In this document: positions 11,305-21,055 of the stretch, in pieces
Layout of the letters: each line of letters opens with the position of its first letter
How positions within the stretch are numbered: position 1 is the first letter of the stretch
From: Charina bottae
Lineage: Eukaryota; Chordata; Lepidosauria; Squamata; Charinaidae
Direction: 5' to 3'
DNA: 64,000 bases
NCBI GenBank assembly: GCA_023362775.1
Contig: JALMGJ010000005.1
Coordinates: forward strand, 86,687,421-86,751,420
Notes under the pieces: generated by a model
Databases searched by the model: none
What the model saw: the letters and a program-made list of their open reading frames with translations, nothing else
What the model was told of the DNA's origin: nothing
Made by a program: the position numbers and the translations under genes

Positions 11305-11878
11305 CAACAACAGCCATTATGTAGGACTGACAGGCAGAAGACTAGCAGAGTGCATCCATGAACACCAACTAGCAGTCAGAAGACACAATGAAAACTCCTT
11401 AATCTCACAACACATGGACAGACTTAACCATAGTTTCAACTGAGAAACTGTGACCAAGCCAAATCCAAAAATGCTAGAGAATTCCTGGAAGCTTGGCATT
11501 CAGACAAATCAGCCATCAATAGACACATAGTGATAAACCACATTTACACACCATTCAAAAGAGACAATAAAACAAAGCTAAGAAGGAAACAAAAAGACAC
11601 ATCCTCACCAGCAGGCAACACCCAGATAAGCAAGGATTAACACCAGACAAACAATCTAGCAGAAAACAATACCCTGATGAAGGAACTACCAAGGAGAAAA
11701 CCACAACCTCACCAACACTGGCAGGGCAAACTACTGTATATAAACAGGGAGCAAACCCCACACTCAGTAGCATTGCTGATGTTACCTAGTCAGGTAATGA
11801 AATATCTGGAAACAAACGACCAAGCTCAGAGAGCACCAAGGACTCCACAGTTCAACCCTGAGCTACAGATATTCTCTT
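11305..11878 (+). mobile_element. Penelope-like element, 3' part with GIY-YIG remnant
   Basis: A truncated Penelope-like retroelement (PLE). The first 110 bases read HYVGLTGRRLAECIHEHQL, the YVGxTxR part of a GIY-YIG endonuclease, which is the C-terminal domain of PLEs. A stop and frame loss follow. Downstream lies a 3' non-coding part with a decayed hammerhead-like region (11771-11815) and the family end CACCAAGGACTCCACAG. It then runs on through TTCAACCCTGAGCTAC, as at 34.4 kb. The 5' truncation point is nearly the same as in the copy at 40.76 kb. A hAT MITE is inserted a few bases beyond its end. Confidence 0.8.
11771..11815 (+). ncRNA. decayed hammerhead-ribozyme-like region
   Basis: Aligned with the better copy at 40.2 kb, helix II is kept (TTACC/GGTAA, loop TAGTCA) and is followed by TGAAA. 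The CTGANGA box is mutated (TTGCTGA), and GAAACGTC has become GAAATATC. It is probably inactive. Confidence 0.4.
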
Positions 11879-11887
11879 TTTTTGGAG

Positions 11888-12202
11888 CGGAGCTTTCCAA
11901 ACTTTTCATCTTGGTGACACACTTTTTAGACATGCTTCATTTCGTGACACACTCTTACAGCAGAGCACAAGGCAGGCACTAGGACCTGCACGGAATCACA
12001 GCAGGTTTGGAGGCAGCAGGGCACAAGGCAGGCACTAGGACCTGCTCGAAATCACAGCAGGTTTGGAGGCAGCCAGGTACAAGGCAGGCACTAGGACCTG
12101 TGTGGAATCCTGGCAAGGTTCGGAGGCAGCAGCAGCCGTGACACACCCAGACACTGCAGCCGACACATTAATGTGTCCCGACACACAGTTTGGAAAGCTC
12201 TG
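11888..12202. mobile_element. hAT MITE with 3-unit minisatellite
   Basis: Termini CGGAGCTTTCCAAAC and GTTTGGAAAGCTCTG are flanked by the exact 8-bp duplication TTTTGGAG (11880-11887 and 12203-12210). Inside are about three copies of a 56-60 bp unit with CACAAGGCAGGCACTAGGAC and GCAGGTTTGGAGGCAGC. The same unit occurs in the copies at 22.7 and 46.9 kb. Frames over it are repeat artefacts. Confidence 0.93.
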
Positions 12203-12210
12203 TTTTGGAG

Positions 12211-14177
12211 TATCAGCACTGTCTGTTGCTGGTGTTCCAAACCTTCAGGATTTCTTAAGCAGATAGCTCCTACTGAATTGTTATCTTAACATTGCTTTCT
12301 CTTCATCTTAAATGAAACAAGAATGGTGACTTTTTCTATTCTACATTTTTGTTACCACATGTTTATTCCCTACAGAGCAGGGCTGTGAATATGAATAGAA
12401 CAGATCAGGCTGTAAAATTTGACTGCAAATTATGTGTCAGATGGTTGGGGAGACGCATGACCTGTGCAGAGCCATCTAACTTGAGGGGCCAGAAATGGAA
12501 CATATGTCCTCTCTCTGTTTTTTTAAAGATGTCTCCCTTTCCAAAAGTATAGCTCCCTTTTCTCCTCCAGGAGAAAAATAGCTCAGAAGGGATTTCAAGT
12601 TGAAAACGTACTATATTCAGCCACTCATTCCAAGGACAGGAAAGGATGGTGGGAGACCTAAGGACTGTTCTAATAGTGTTGTTAGGTTTTAGAGATCACC
12701 TTGGGTGAATCATTGCTCTAGGAATATGGCAAAAAATTAGTCTTCACCTATGGTTCACGACTACCAAGTATGTTCTCATAAATCTGGTGCATGAGAATGC
12801 AGAAGGAGTGGAAAAACTATACTGTCCTTGCATTAATTTAATAGGAGGCAAACCTATTTGTCTCTTCTTCATTAGCTTAACTGCTGTCCTCCAGTACCCT
12901 TCTGTCTCTTTTTCTTCCCATCAGCTGACAGACTGCCTTGAATTTTGGTCTTTAATTTAACATAATTAGTTTGTAACTGAAAATAAAAGTGATTGGTGGC
13001 TTGGCAGGGTATTCCTTAGAACCATCTGTTTCTCTCTAGCACCTATTCAGTGCTTGGAAGGGTAATCTATTTTTTTATCTAGACCAACAAAGGTCAGATT
13101 TAATTTGGACTTACTTTTGAATCTGTCACTGTTAACACAACTCAGGCTATTCCTGAGACGAAATGTCTGGAATATGTTAATTGCAGCTGTTATGTCATAC
13201 AATGTGCATTTTTCAAGGGGGAAATTTCAGGGGCAATGCTTAGTTGCTAGAACATATCCAGTAGTCAATGGAGGAATGCAGGTAGAAATTTAATGAATGT
13301 AATACAAGAGTCAGTGTAAGATTAAATGTATACATATAATCACGTTGCCATGAGAGAGAGGTGGACCGAGTCCATGTACGTACCTTCATTTAGCCATGCT
13401 GAAATCCTAACAGTACCTTTGAGGTGAACAGATTTCTAAACAACAGCATCACATGATGGCTTCTAAGGAAGGGCGAGAGATTTTGTCTGGTATTCTGCAA
13501 GACTGTTAGATGCAGATTTATTTATTTTTTAATGTGGGAGAACATTTGTAAGGATGGTCCTTTCTAGCTCTACATCCTAATGGTATAAAATGTACATAAC
13601 TTGTCCTGCATTTTATCAAACTGTTAGTTGGCCAGTAAAAACACCCCACAATACTTGAGTTATCTTGAAAGTATATACCGCGTGGGAAATAATTAGATCA
13701 ATTAGTCCTTCTTGCAGATACAACAGACTCCACTGGAATGCGAAGGGAATAATTTTCCCCTGCCCTTCCTAAGCATCCCTGACATACCCTCAGTATCTAT
13801 TTCAAGGGTGGGAGTCCTTCTGGAGCAGACTTGGGGGGGGGGGCAGAGGCAGTTGAAAAGAGAAGAGAGAGTAGGAACCCTGTTTTATGGCATTTTATAG
13901 GACCTAAATGTTTACATCATTCATTTAAAAGGGTTGTACAGTAACAAAGAAAGGGAACTCTACTTCAGTACTGACATATACGCCCTCCAGCTAATTCTTA
14001 TAAAACCAGTTTTACAATCATTTTAAACCACCCAATTTTTATATTTTTTGGTTGGGCAAAATATTCTGTGAATATTATACTGAAAGGTTGTTCTTGGCTT
14101 TTGTCCCAGAACTTGAGGGTAACCTGAAGTTACACATGAGGTTTAGTTTAGAATGGCAAGAAATAAATAAAGCACAG
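12211..14177. other. unassigned non-coding DNA
   Basis: About 2 kb without a recognised repeat or exon. It has a G11-12 run near 13830-13841. Short frames (62-67 residues) have no family resemblance. Confidence 0.45.
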
Positions 14178-14192
14178 TAGCAACTGTAAGAG

Positions 14193-14524
14193 GGGCGTGG
14201 TGGCTCAGCGGGTAAGACGCCAGGCTTGTCGATCGGAAGATTGCAAGTTCGGAGGTTCGAATCCCTAGCCCTGCGTGCGGAGTGAGCTCCCGCACTAGCT
14301 CCAGCTCTTGCCAACCTAGCAATTCGAAAGCATGCAAATGCAAGTAGATGAATAGGTACCACTTCGGTGGGTAGGTAACAGCGTTCCGTGTGTGTCATGC
14401 CGGCCACATGACCGTGGAAGTGTCTTCGGACAACGCTGGCTCTTCGGCTAACAAACGGAGATGAGCACCGGCCCCTAGAGTCGGACACGACTGCACAAAT
14501 GTGCGGGGGGTACCTTTACCTTTT
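14193..14524 (+). mobile_element. Sauria-type SINE, full length, 15-bp target duplication
   Basis: This is the clearest SINE in the window. It starts GGGCGTGGTGGCTCAGCGGG (A-box), with B-box GGTTCGAATCCC near 14253. The body is conserved, with a Bov-B-like GTCGGACACGACTGC segment and a TACCTTTACCTTTT end. TAGCAACTGTAAGAG at 14178-14192 and 14525-14539 is an exact duplication. It is the reference copy for judging the others. The 137-residue minus frame across it is not a gene. Confidence 0.95.
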
Positions 14525-14594
14525 TAGCAACTGTAAGAGATGGTGCAATCTTACAGTGATGCGTACCTTCATGCGTCCAAGTGGATAGGTACCA

Positions 14595-14596
<2 letters not shown>

Positions 14597-14636
<40 letters not shown>

Positions 14637-14655
14637 GTTGTTGTTGTTGTTGTTG

Positions 14656-14699
<44 letters not shown>
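14597..14699. repeat. (ATT)n(GTT)n(ATT)n microsatellite
   Basis: About 100 bp of trinucleotide repeat with a central GTT block. It sits exactly at the 3' tail of the adjacent LINE fragment, which probably seeded it. The poly-leucine frame is an artefact. Confidence 0.96.
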
Positions 14700-15000
14700 T
14701 AGTTTTAACATAGCTGCCCACTCCAGTGGACTCTGGCAGCTTCCGATATATAATAGTAATTAAAACAATTAAAATAAACAAAACACAACAAGACAGCCTG
14801 GACTAAAACCAACCATTGAAACCAAGCAAGACAGCCCCTCTCCCCCCAGCATTAACCCCAAGTCTAGGACCAAAACCAGGTGTAAGGACTTTTTGGAACC
14901 GCAGGAGAGATGGTGTCATCTGTATCTCTGGGTGGATGCTGTTCCAGTAGCTGGGGACTGTGACAGAGAAGGCACGGTTACTAGTGCCCACAATATGACA
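14700..15000 (-). mobile_element. L2/CR1-type LINE 3' fragment with RT C-terminal remnant
   Basis: On the minus strand a short frame reads AFSVTVPSYWNSIHPEI, then LLRFQKVL. This matches the layout of the RT C-terminal tail in the L2-type copies at 18.4 and 60.3 kb (RTFSVVAPTLWNILPPEL, then TFRKELKTW). It ends in a GCTGCCCACTCCAGTGGACTC type 3' UTR next to the trinucleotide array. Confidence 0.65.
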
Positions 15001-15302
15001 ACATGTAATAGAAGGAACCTAGAGTGCATATAAAGAATATTTGACTTTTAAATATTAATAAGAAGTGGCATTTATATCATCTTTTACTAGATGGCATTCC
15101 ACTGATCTCCCCAGAAGATCCATTTTTCATAACATTAAAGTAACTCAATTTCACAAGAGCTGGGTTGTGTATGAAATCTAAACAGATGTTAACACTTTTG
15201 ATTTTTTTTCATGTATTTGTTTTTAATTAAAAAAAAAATGATGGTGCCACCACCTGAAAGGGTTTCTGTGCTCCAAATTATGTCGAGGTATATGTTTGGG
15301 AG

Positions 15303-15388
15303 AGAGCCAGTCTGGTGTCATGGCTCCAGGCTAGAAACCGGGAGACCAGGAGTTTTAGTCCCACCTTAGGCACAAAGGCAGCTGGGTG
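15303..15388 (+). mobile_element. tRNA-type SINE head, interrupted by LTR
   Basis: GAGAGCCAGTCTGGTGTCAT, then AGGCTAGAAACCGGGAGACC and CACAAAGGCAGCTGGGTG. This is the forward version of the SINE seen reversed at 19.1 and 46.8 kb. It is cut at GCTGGGTG, where the gypsy LTR begins, so the LTR element probably inserted into this SINE. Confidence 0.65.
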
Positions 15389-15746
15389 TGATGACCCTGA
15401 TTTCAATGCCCCAACAATTGCTTCTCCATGCAGAAGAAGCTTTATTAAGGATACATGTAAATCAAAGCATTCTCAAAGACCCGAATGACAGTTCCCGCCA
15501 AAAGATTTTCCTTTCCCTCCCTTGTGCCAGCCTCCCCACGGTCAATGATGTCAGTGTCCATTTCTTTCCCACTCCATTCGAGCCCCTCCACACTCATGCA
15601 GGTGGATGGCCTTGACAATCTGCAAAACACGCTCCAACTGTCTGGCACGAATCTTGGAATGTGCTTCTCCTTCCCTTCCCGAGTCTGTACCAGGCTGAAA
15701 CGTATCTTTGAAAGTACATGGCAGGATTCAAACTGCAATCCTGACA
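15389..15746 (-). mobile_element. LTR of the gypsy element (3' LTR), 358 bp
   Basis: Read on the minus strand it starts TGTCAGGATTG and ends GGGTCATCA, so it has the TG...CA form. An AATAAAG signal lies at 15440-15446 (reverse complement). Immediately upstream on the minus strand (15747-15760) is a purine-rich TTTTGGGGGGCGGCA, the expected polypurine tract. The position downstream of the pol frames fits a 3' LTR. Boundaries are inferred without a second LTR to compare. Confidence 0.65.
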
Positions 15747-15873
15747 TGCCGCCCCCCAAAACAAAAGAAATATATAAGTAAAATAATGTACAGTAGACAG
15801 TGTAGGCAGGGTCTGGAATCATGCTGTATTGCCCTGTAAGAGAAATAAAAGAGACATTAATAAAAGGAAAAGT

Positions 15874-16842
15874 TTAGCGAGGTTTGTCTGGAAACTTGCG
15901 GTGAAATTGAGCAGTGAGTTTGGGAGCATGGATGTGTTTTTCCCCCACCCACTCATTGAAGCTACTAGGAAGATGCTGCCATTGAACTAGGTACTGAAGT
16001 TTTCCTCTGTTGAGTCTGGAATCAAGGATGTTTTTCACTTCAAAATGTTGTTCCCCTTCCACCATGATAGGCAGGGGTTCTGGTTGTTCGGGGTGCCATA
16101 TTTCAGAAGACTTAAACAGTTTTAACAGGCTGATATGAAACACAGGATGCACTTTTTGTAGATTTTTCAGCAATTGCAATTGAGCAGTCACTGGGTTGAT
16201 TACTTCGATTATCGTAAACGGTCCTACATACTTTAGTCCTAATTTCTTGGATGGTTGTTTGGCCCGGAGGTGTTTTGTCGAAAGGTAAACTTTTTCTCCG
16301 ACTTTCAGTTGCCATTCAGGGGATTGCTTTTTATCTGCAAATATTTTATAATCGTTTTTTGCATCTTGCAAAGTCTGTTTCATAATTGGCCAATTGGCTG
16401 TCACTTTAGCGATCCATTCATCAGCTAATAAAGGGTTGGGTGATCCTTGAGAGGGGTGAGAAGGTAAATCGGGTATTGGTACAAACTCTTGGCCGGTCAC
16501 TATTTTAAAAGGGGAAAACCCTGTACTCTGGTGCATCGTGTTGTTGTATGCGACTTCAGCAAAAGGCAGCAGGTCTACCCAGTCATCTTGTTGATAACTA
16601 ATATAACATCTCAAATATTGTTCTAGAACGGCATTCAGACATTCAGTTGCTCTGTCTGTCTGCGGATGAAACGACGAGCTTAAACTTTGTTCAGCGCCAA
16701 TTAATTTTAAAAAGGCTTTCCAGAACTTTGAGGTAAATTGACTGCCACAGTCACTGATTACCCTTTCAGGGACCCCATGAGGGCAATAGACGTGTTGAAT
16801 AAATAGCCTTGCAAGCTGGCTGGCTGAAGGTACTCCCTGCAT
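15874..16842 (-). pseudogene. integrase core plus chromodomain (pol fragment)
   Basis: A 322-residue open frame. Residues about 1-160 are the rve integrase core. Its second acidic residue is in ISDCGSQFTSKFW (about 29-41), and the glutamate follows in HPQTDRATE, where related elements usually have DGQTER. Residues about 185-240 are the integrase C-terminal part (KVYLSTKHLRAK, then GPFTIIEVI). Residues about 265-310 form a chromodomain (EVKNILDSRLNRGKLQYLVQ). The first catalytic aspartate lies in the neighbouring frame, so a frameshift near 16850-16890 breaks the protein. It would insert element cDNA, and the chromodomain would guide it to chromatin. Confidence 0.88.
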
Positions 16843-16892
16843 GGGATGAAATGAGCTTGTTTCAAAAATAAATCAGTAAACACCCAAATCAC

Positions 16893-17249
16893 TTATTTTT
16901 TCTTGCTCTCTGACAATTCTACTATAAAGTCCATAGCTATTTGCTTCCAGGGCTGAGAGGGGTTCACCACTGGTTGCAACAATCCCACCAGTTTCCCAGT
17001 TGGTTTTTTTGTAGTGGCACAGATAGGGCAGGTGGTTACATAGTCTTTTACATCTTTTCTTAGCATGGGCCACCAAAACTGCCTTCTGACCAGATGCAAT
17101 GTTTTTACAAATCCGAAATAGCCAGCTGCTTTTTCATCATGACACCTTGCCAAAATTTGCTTTCTAAGAGCATTGGGAATATACATTCTTTCCCCATTCC
17201 ACCACAATCCATTGCTTTCTTGGAGGGTTTGTTTATGTGCTAGCCACAA
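16893..17249 (-). pseudogene. integrase N-terminal zinc finger (pol fragment)
   Basis: A 118-residue frame contains a HHCC arrangement: H in ARCHDEKAAGYFG, H in KTLHLVRRQFWW, and CPIC downstream. It ends with IAMDFIVEL, which carries the first catalytic aspartate of the integrase core. It overlaps an out-of-frame continuation, so the reading frame is lost before the core. There is no start signal of its own; it is part of one broken pol. Confidence 0.85.
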
Positions 17250-17493
17250 GGATCTTTTTGTATTTCAGCTCACAATTCTTTTGTTAGTGCTGTTTCTAAA
17301 GGGAGAGCAGGTGATGGTTTCTGACTGCGGGTGACTGCTGCTTTTCCCACTTGTGGGTCCGGACCAATTTCTATTGTGTTCCTGGCTTTCTCTAATTCAT
17401 CCTGTTTCAAACCCAATTGCTGGGGGGACATTGTAGTGTTAATTACTTCTTCCCTTTGGCTGTCATGTTGTGGTAACCTGGATAGGGCATCAG

Positions 17494-17874
17494 CTAGAAA
17501 AAATTTCCCCCCAGAAAATATTTTAGTATAAAATTGAATCGACTGAAGAATTCAGCCCAGCGTACCTGCTTTGGATTCAATTTACGTGGTGATTTTAATG
17601 CTTCCAGGTTTTTGTGTTCAGTCCATACTTCAAATGGGTAGGGGGACCCCTGCAACAAATGTCTCCAAGTAGCCAATGCATGACATGCAGCAAAAGCCTC
17701 CTTCTCCCAAACATGCCAACGTCTTTCAGTTTCTGAGAATTTTTGGGAGATATATGTGCAAGGTCTTAATACATTACTTGAATCTCTTTGTAAGAGCACT
17801 GACCCAACTGCTGTATCTGAAGTGTCATTTTGAATTACAAATGGTTTCTCAGAATCAGGCTGCTTTAAAATCAA
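17494..17874 (-). pseudogene. RNase H domain (pol fragment)
   Basis: A 126-residue frame. IQNDTSDTAVGSVLLQRD matches the start of gypsy RNase H, where the first aspartate is usually in a D-A-S-D setting. The E of EKEAFAACHALATWRHLL and the TEHKNLEAL and RWAEFFSRFNF segments follow the family order. It ends before the usual GKENVVADALSR type linker, which is degraded here (LGGNFF). Stops and frameshifts isolate it. Confidence 0.85.
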
Positions 17875-18078
17875 ATTTTAATACCACCCCCAGTTTCACT
17901 GCTCTTTGTGCCTCACCCTTTTTTGTTTTTAAGAGATCAGTTAAGGGTAGGGCAATTTGAGCAAAGTTGGGTGTGAACTGGCAATAGAAATTCGAGAACC
18001 CTAGGAACGATTGCAATTGCCTTCGGGTTCTTGGGGTTCCCACCCCAACACATCGCACACTTTAGCTGGATCCATCTC
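17855..18078 (-). pseudogene. RT thumb / connection remnant (pol fragment)
   Basis: The frame contains TRRQLQSFLGFSNFYCQF and LTDLLKTKK, the conserved RT-RNase H junction of gypsy elements. A different frame just upstream reads EMDPAKV, another conserved piece, so there is a frameshift near 18040. The catalytic YxDD motif is missing because the copy is truncated. Confidence 0.82.
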
Positions 18079-18098
18079 AGTTCCCTGATTCGACACTC

Positions 18099-19010
18099 TA
18101 TTTATTTATTTGTTTATTATTTAAATATATATCACCACCCATCTCCCCCAACTGGGGGACTCTGGGCAGTTTACAATAAAATCAATAATTAAAAATATAA
18201 ACATGAAATTACAAAACCAGTATAAATAGAATAAATAAGTGTAAAATCCAAGGGCTAATAGAACTCAAATAATAGGGAGGGCACTATGGCACCAGCCAAC
18301 CCCAGGAGGAGCTATTGCCTTTCCCATCCCAGGCAAGGCGGCAGAACCAGGTCTTAAAATTCTTCCGGAAGGTCGGGAGTGAGGAAACCCAGCTCAGCTC
18401 TGGGGGCAAGATATTCCAAAGGGCAGGCACAACTGCAGAGAAGGCCCACCTCCTGGACCCCGCTAGATGGAATTCCTTTGCTGATGGGATCTGTAGCATG
18501 CCCTCTCTGCATGACCGGGTGGGGCAGGTCGATGTTATGGGGATGAGATGGTCCCTCAGGTAACCTGGTCCCATGCCATGTAGAGCTTTAAAGGTGATAA
18601 CCAACACCTTGAATTGGACCCAGAAGCAAACTGGTACCCAATGCAGCTTGCACAGCAGTGGTGTCACATGTGCTGATTTTATGGCACCAATAACTGTCCA
18701 CGTGACTGCATTCTGGACCAGCTGAAGCTTCTGGATACTCTTTAAGGGTAGCCCCATGTACAGCGCATTGCAATAGTCTATAAGGGAGATGACAAGGGCA
18801 TGAGTGACTGTTCAGAGGGCATCTCAGTCCAGGAATGGGCGTAACTGGCGCACAACCCGAAGTTGTGCAAAGGCTCTCCTGGCCACGACTGCCACCTGTT
18901 CTTCGAACAGGAGTCGTGAGTCCAGGAGGACCCCCAAGTTCCGCAGTGCCACCCCATTCAGAACCAAAGATGACAACTTCCTGGGTGACTTTCAGTCAGA
19001 CTTAACTCCT
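18099..19010 (-). mobile_element. L2-type LINE 3' part with RT C-terminus
   Basis: The tail lies at the low coordinate: (TTTA)n, then CACCCATCTCCCCCAACTGG. The minus frame at 18284-18757 encodes the C-terminal RT extension (LQLVQNAVTWTVIGA, LLCKLHWVPVCF, ALWNILPPELS). The segment 18284-18800 is homologous to 59870-60410. Beyond about 18820 the two copies diverge, with a CCAGGAGGACCCCCAAGTTC type stretch in this one. No YADD motif is present. It abuts the truncated gypsy element. Confidence 0.82.
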
Positions 19011-19187
19011 GGCAAGTAGGCAGCATTTTTGGGAGTGGTCTGCCATTGCCTTTTTTCTGGGACTGAGAGGGAGTGACTGGCCCAGGATCACCCAGCTGGC
19101 TTTACTGCCAAAGCCAGAACTAGAACTCAGGTTTTACTGTGCCTAGACTAGCACCTTAACCACTAAACCAAACTGGCTCTTCTCTCC
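19011..19187 (-). mobile_element. tRNA-type SINE (GAGCCAGTTTGGT family)
   Basis: On the minus strand it starts GAGCCAGTTTGGTTTAGTGG, with a tRNA-like TTAAGGTGCTAGTCTAGGC and GAGTTCTAGTTCTGGC B-box region, then CAGCTGGGTGATCCTGGGCC. It ends in the TGGCAATGGCAGACCACTCC region. It is the same family as the copies at 15.3 and 46.8 kb. Confidence 0.72.
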
Positions 19188-19511
19188 TTTGGCATGTCTC
19201 AAAAGACCTGCAAACAAGACCCAACATAATCATGTTACATCAAATTAGCCATGTCACCTGTATAGTGTGTATACCAAGTATGCATGTGGATTTTAACATA
19301 TGAAGAGAGCCAGCATATTCTCTCAAACGTCATAGGCATGTAAACAGTAATGATGGTGTATGGATTCCTCATAAAATCCATCTTGACCTATGTATTTATA
19401 TTCTAATTGCATTGTTGATGTTCTTGTTCTTTCAACTGTAGTATTTCCTAAAAAGCACAAATAATCTCAAAATATTTTTCACAGGCTCATCTTACTAATA
19501 ATCATCAATGT

Positions 19512-19690
19512 TTTAACTATTTATTTATTTATGTATCAAATTTAGTCACCGCCCATCTCACTCAGAGAGAGACTCTGGGCGGTTTACATAAAACAGGAAT
19601 AAAATATTAGTTAAAATACAATAAAACGGTAAAACAGTAAAACAATACAATAAAAACAATTTTCTTAATAAATAATCTATTCCAAGAGGT
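19512..19690 (-). mobile_element. L2-type LINE 3' end
   Basis: TTTATTTATTTATG is followed by CACCGCCCATCTCACTCAGA and GACTCTGGGCGGTTTACA, then an A-rich TAAAACAGTAAAACAAT stretch. This is the reverse complement of the L2-type 3' UTR. Confidence 0.75.
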
Positions 19691-20265
19691 AGGTGGTAAA
19701 AAGTTCTTAATTTAATTTCCAAGGAGCATCTTCAGGGTGCCACCCCCAAGTTTGTTTACCCCTCTTCACACCCCTAACACTGGGCCAGTGTCACCTGCTC
19801 TACCAATTCTCATTTGCATTTATCGCTGTGTTCTGGGAAACTTTCCACTGAATTGTAGTCTGTGTCAGACTCAAAGAGAAGTGCAATCTTTATAAGCCTG
19901 TTCAAGCACTCTTCAATATGATCTGAATAATGAGACAGAAGTCATGCTATAACCAATTGCAGTAAGACATTGTTAATTGTTTAGCACACATAAAAAGAAA
20001 AGTCACTTGCTGATGCTGATGACTACATAATTATAAAGCATTTTAGCGTTAAAGCAGCTTGCTGTGTATCCCATTAGACCATATATGTATTTTCCAACTG
20101 TATGCCAAGTGTGGCAGATCCAGTATCAATACGAGAGCAAAATATGGAGCTGCAAATAAAATGAGTAGGTCTATGAATCATGTAATGTGTATTTGTATAC
20201 TTGCTGTCCCTGATAAATCAGGCAACAATTTATTGTGGTGTGAGCCAATAGTGCAAAACCATAAA
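19691..20265. other. unassigned non-coding DNA
   Basis: No recognised gene or repeat before the Penelope insertion. Confidence 0.4.
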
Positions 20266-20277
20266 TTTCATACATAG

Positions 20278-20673
20278 CAGCCATCAACAGACACATAGAA
20301 GTAAACAACATTTACATACCATTCATAAGAGACAATAGAAAAGCCAGAAGACCAGAACACCTCCTTGCCAGCAATCATCACCCAGATATGCAAAGATTAA
20401 CACCAGGATTAGCAGCAGAGGAACAATCAAACAGCACAATATACCCTAATCAAGGAACTATTAACTCAGTCAATCAACCAAGCAGCAAACAACAGCCCAA
20501 TCAAGGAACTCCTAAGGAGAGAACAACAACCCCACCAACACAAGCAGGACAAGCCAGGGTATATAAACAGAGAGCAAGTCCCACTCCCTTTTCACACTGA
20601 AGATGTTGCCTAGCCTGGCTATGAAACGTCTGCAAGAAAACAACAAGGCTCAGAGAGCACCAAGGACTCCACA
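20278..20673 (+). mobile_element. Penelope-like element 3' part, 12-bp target duplication
   Basis: This copy is 396 bp, 5'-truncated just downstream of the GIY-YIG region (it starts CAGCCATCAACAGACACATA). It is flanked by exact TTTCATACATAG at 20266-20277 and 20674-20685. It carries a 3' non-coding part homologous to 40163-40560, including the hammerhead-like motif, and ends GACTCCACA. A 70-residue frame across it is the read-through of the degraded C-terminus. Confidence 0.88.
20587..20640 (+). ncRNA. hammerhead-ribozyme-like motif (weakened)
   Basis: The core CTGAAGA (20597-20603) and GAAAC-GTC (20623-20630) are intact. Helix II (GTTGCC / GGCTAT, loop TAGCCT) has a mismatch, and helix I has lost a pair because GCA became ACA. 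Both changes look like CpG or point decay relative to 40.2 kb. Cleavage is doubtful. Confidence 0.55.
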
Positions 20674-20982
20674 TTTCATACATAGTTGTGGAAGAAGGTC
20701 AAAAAACAAAGTGCTCTTCCCTTGTGTTGTTAAGTAACATGTAGTTCTGCCTTCAGAGATTTCACTTTGAGATTTTACTCTAGTTTTCAGATAAAGTAGT
20801 TTTTTAGACCTTTGTGGAGGAATGATTATAAAGGTATGGCTTTAAAAAATAATAATAACTGCTATGGATGTTGGCTATTGTGTTCAAGGGGCTGGTGTGT
20901 AGGAACTGAAATAAAAGTGTTGCCAGGCAGCCTATATGTGTTTGGTTATTTATTAGCTATGTTTTGTTTAACAAAAGAAGGA

Positions 20983-21055
20983 AGGAAGGAAGGAAGGAAG
21001 GAAGGAAGGAAGGAAGGAAGGAAGGAAGGAAGGAAGGAAGGAAGGAAGGAAGGAA
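20983..21055. repeat. (GGAA)n microsatellite
   Basis: About 18 uninterrupted GGAA units. The KEGR-repeat frame over it is an artefact. Confidence 0.97.

Larger units (their letters stand above)
15747..18098 (-). mobile_element. Ty3/gypsy chromodomain retrotransposon, 5'-truncated internal region
   Basis: Domain order on the minus strand is RT thumb end, RNase H, HHCC zinc finger, integrase core and C-terminal chromodomain. This is the order of Ty3/gypsy chromoviruses. Gag, protease and the RT catalytic core are absent. The copy is cut near 18098, where an L2-type tail begins. Several frameshifts separate the pieces, so it is a dead copy. An animal LTR retrotransposon without a visible envelope gene is the simplest reading. 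Confidence 0.88.

Noticed and set aside
14193..14270. tRNA gene
   Set aside because: A- and B-box-like sequences belong to the SINE head; no complete cloverleaf and the copy has a SINE body and target duplication.
14075..14488. A 137-residue minus frame
   Set aside because: It is the reverse reading of a full-length SINE with a 15-bp target duplication; the same string occurs at other SINE copies (for example 1793-2017).
15874..17874. Endogenous retrovirus with envelope
   Set aside because: Domain order with a C-terminal chromodomain and no envelope frame indicates a gypsy-type LTR retrotransposon.
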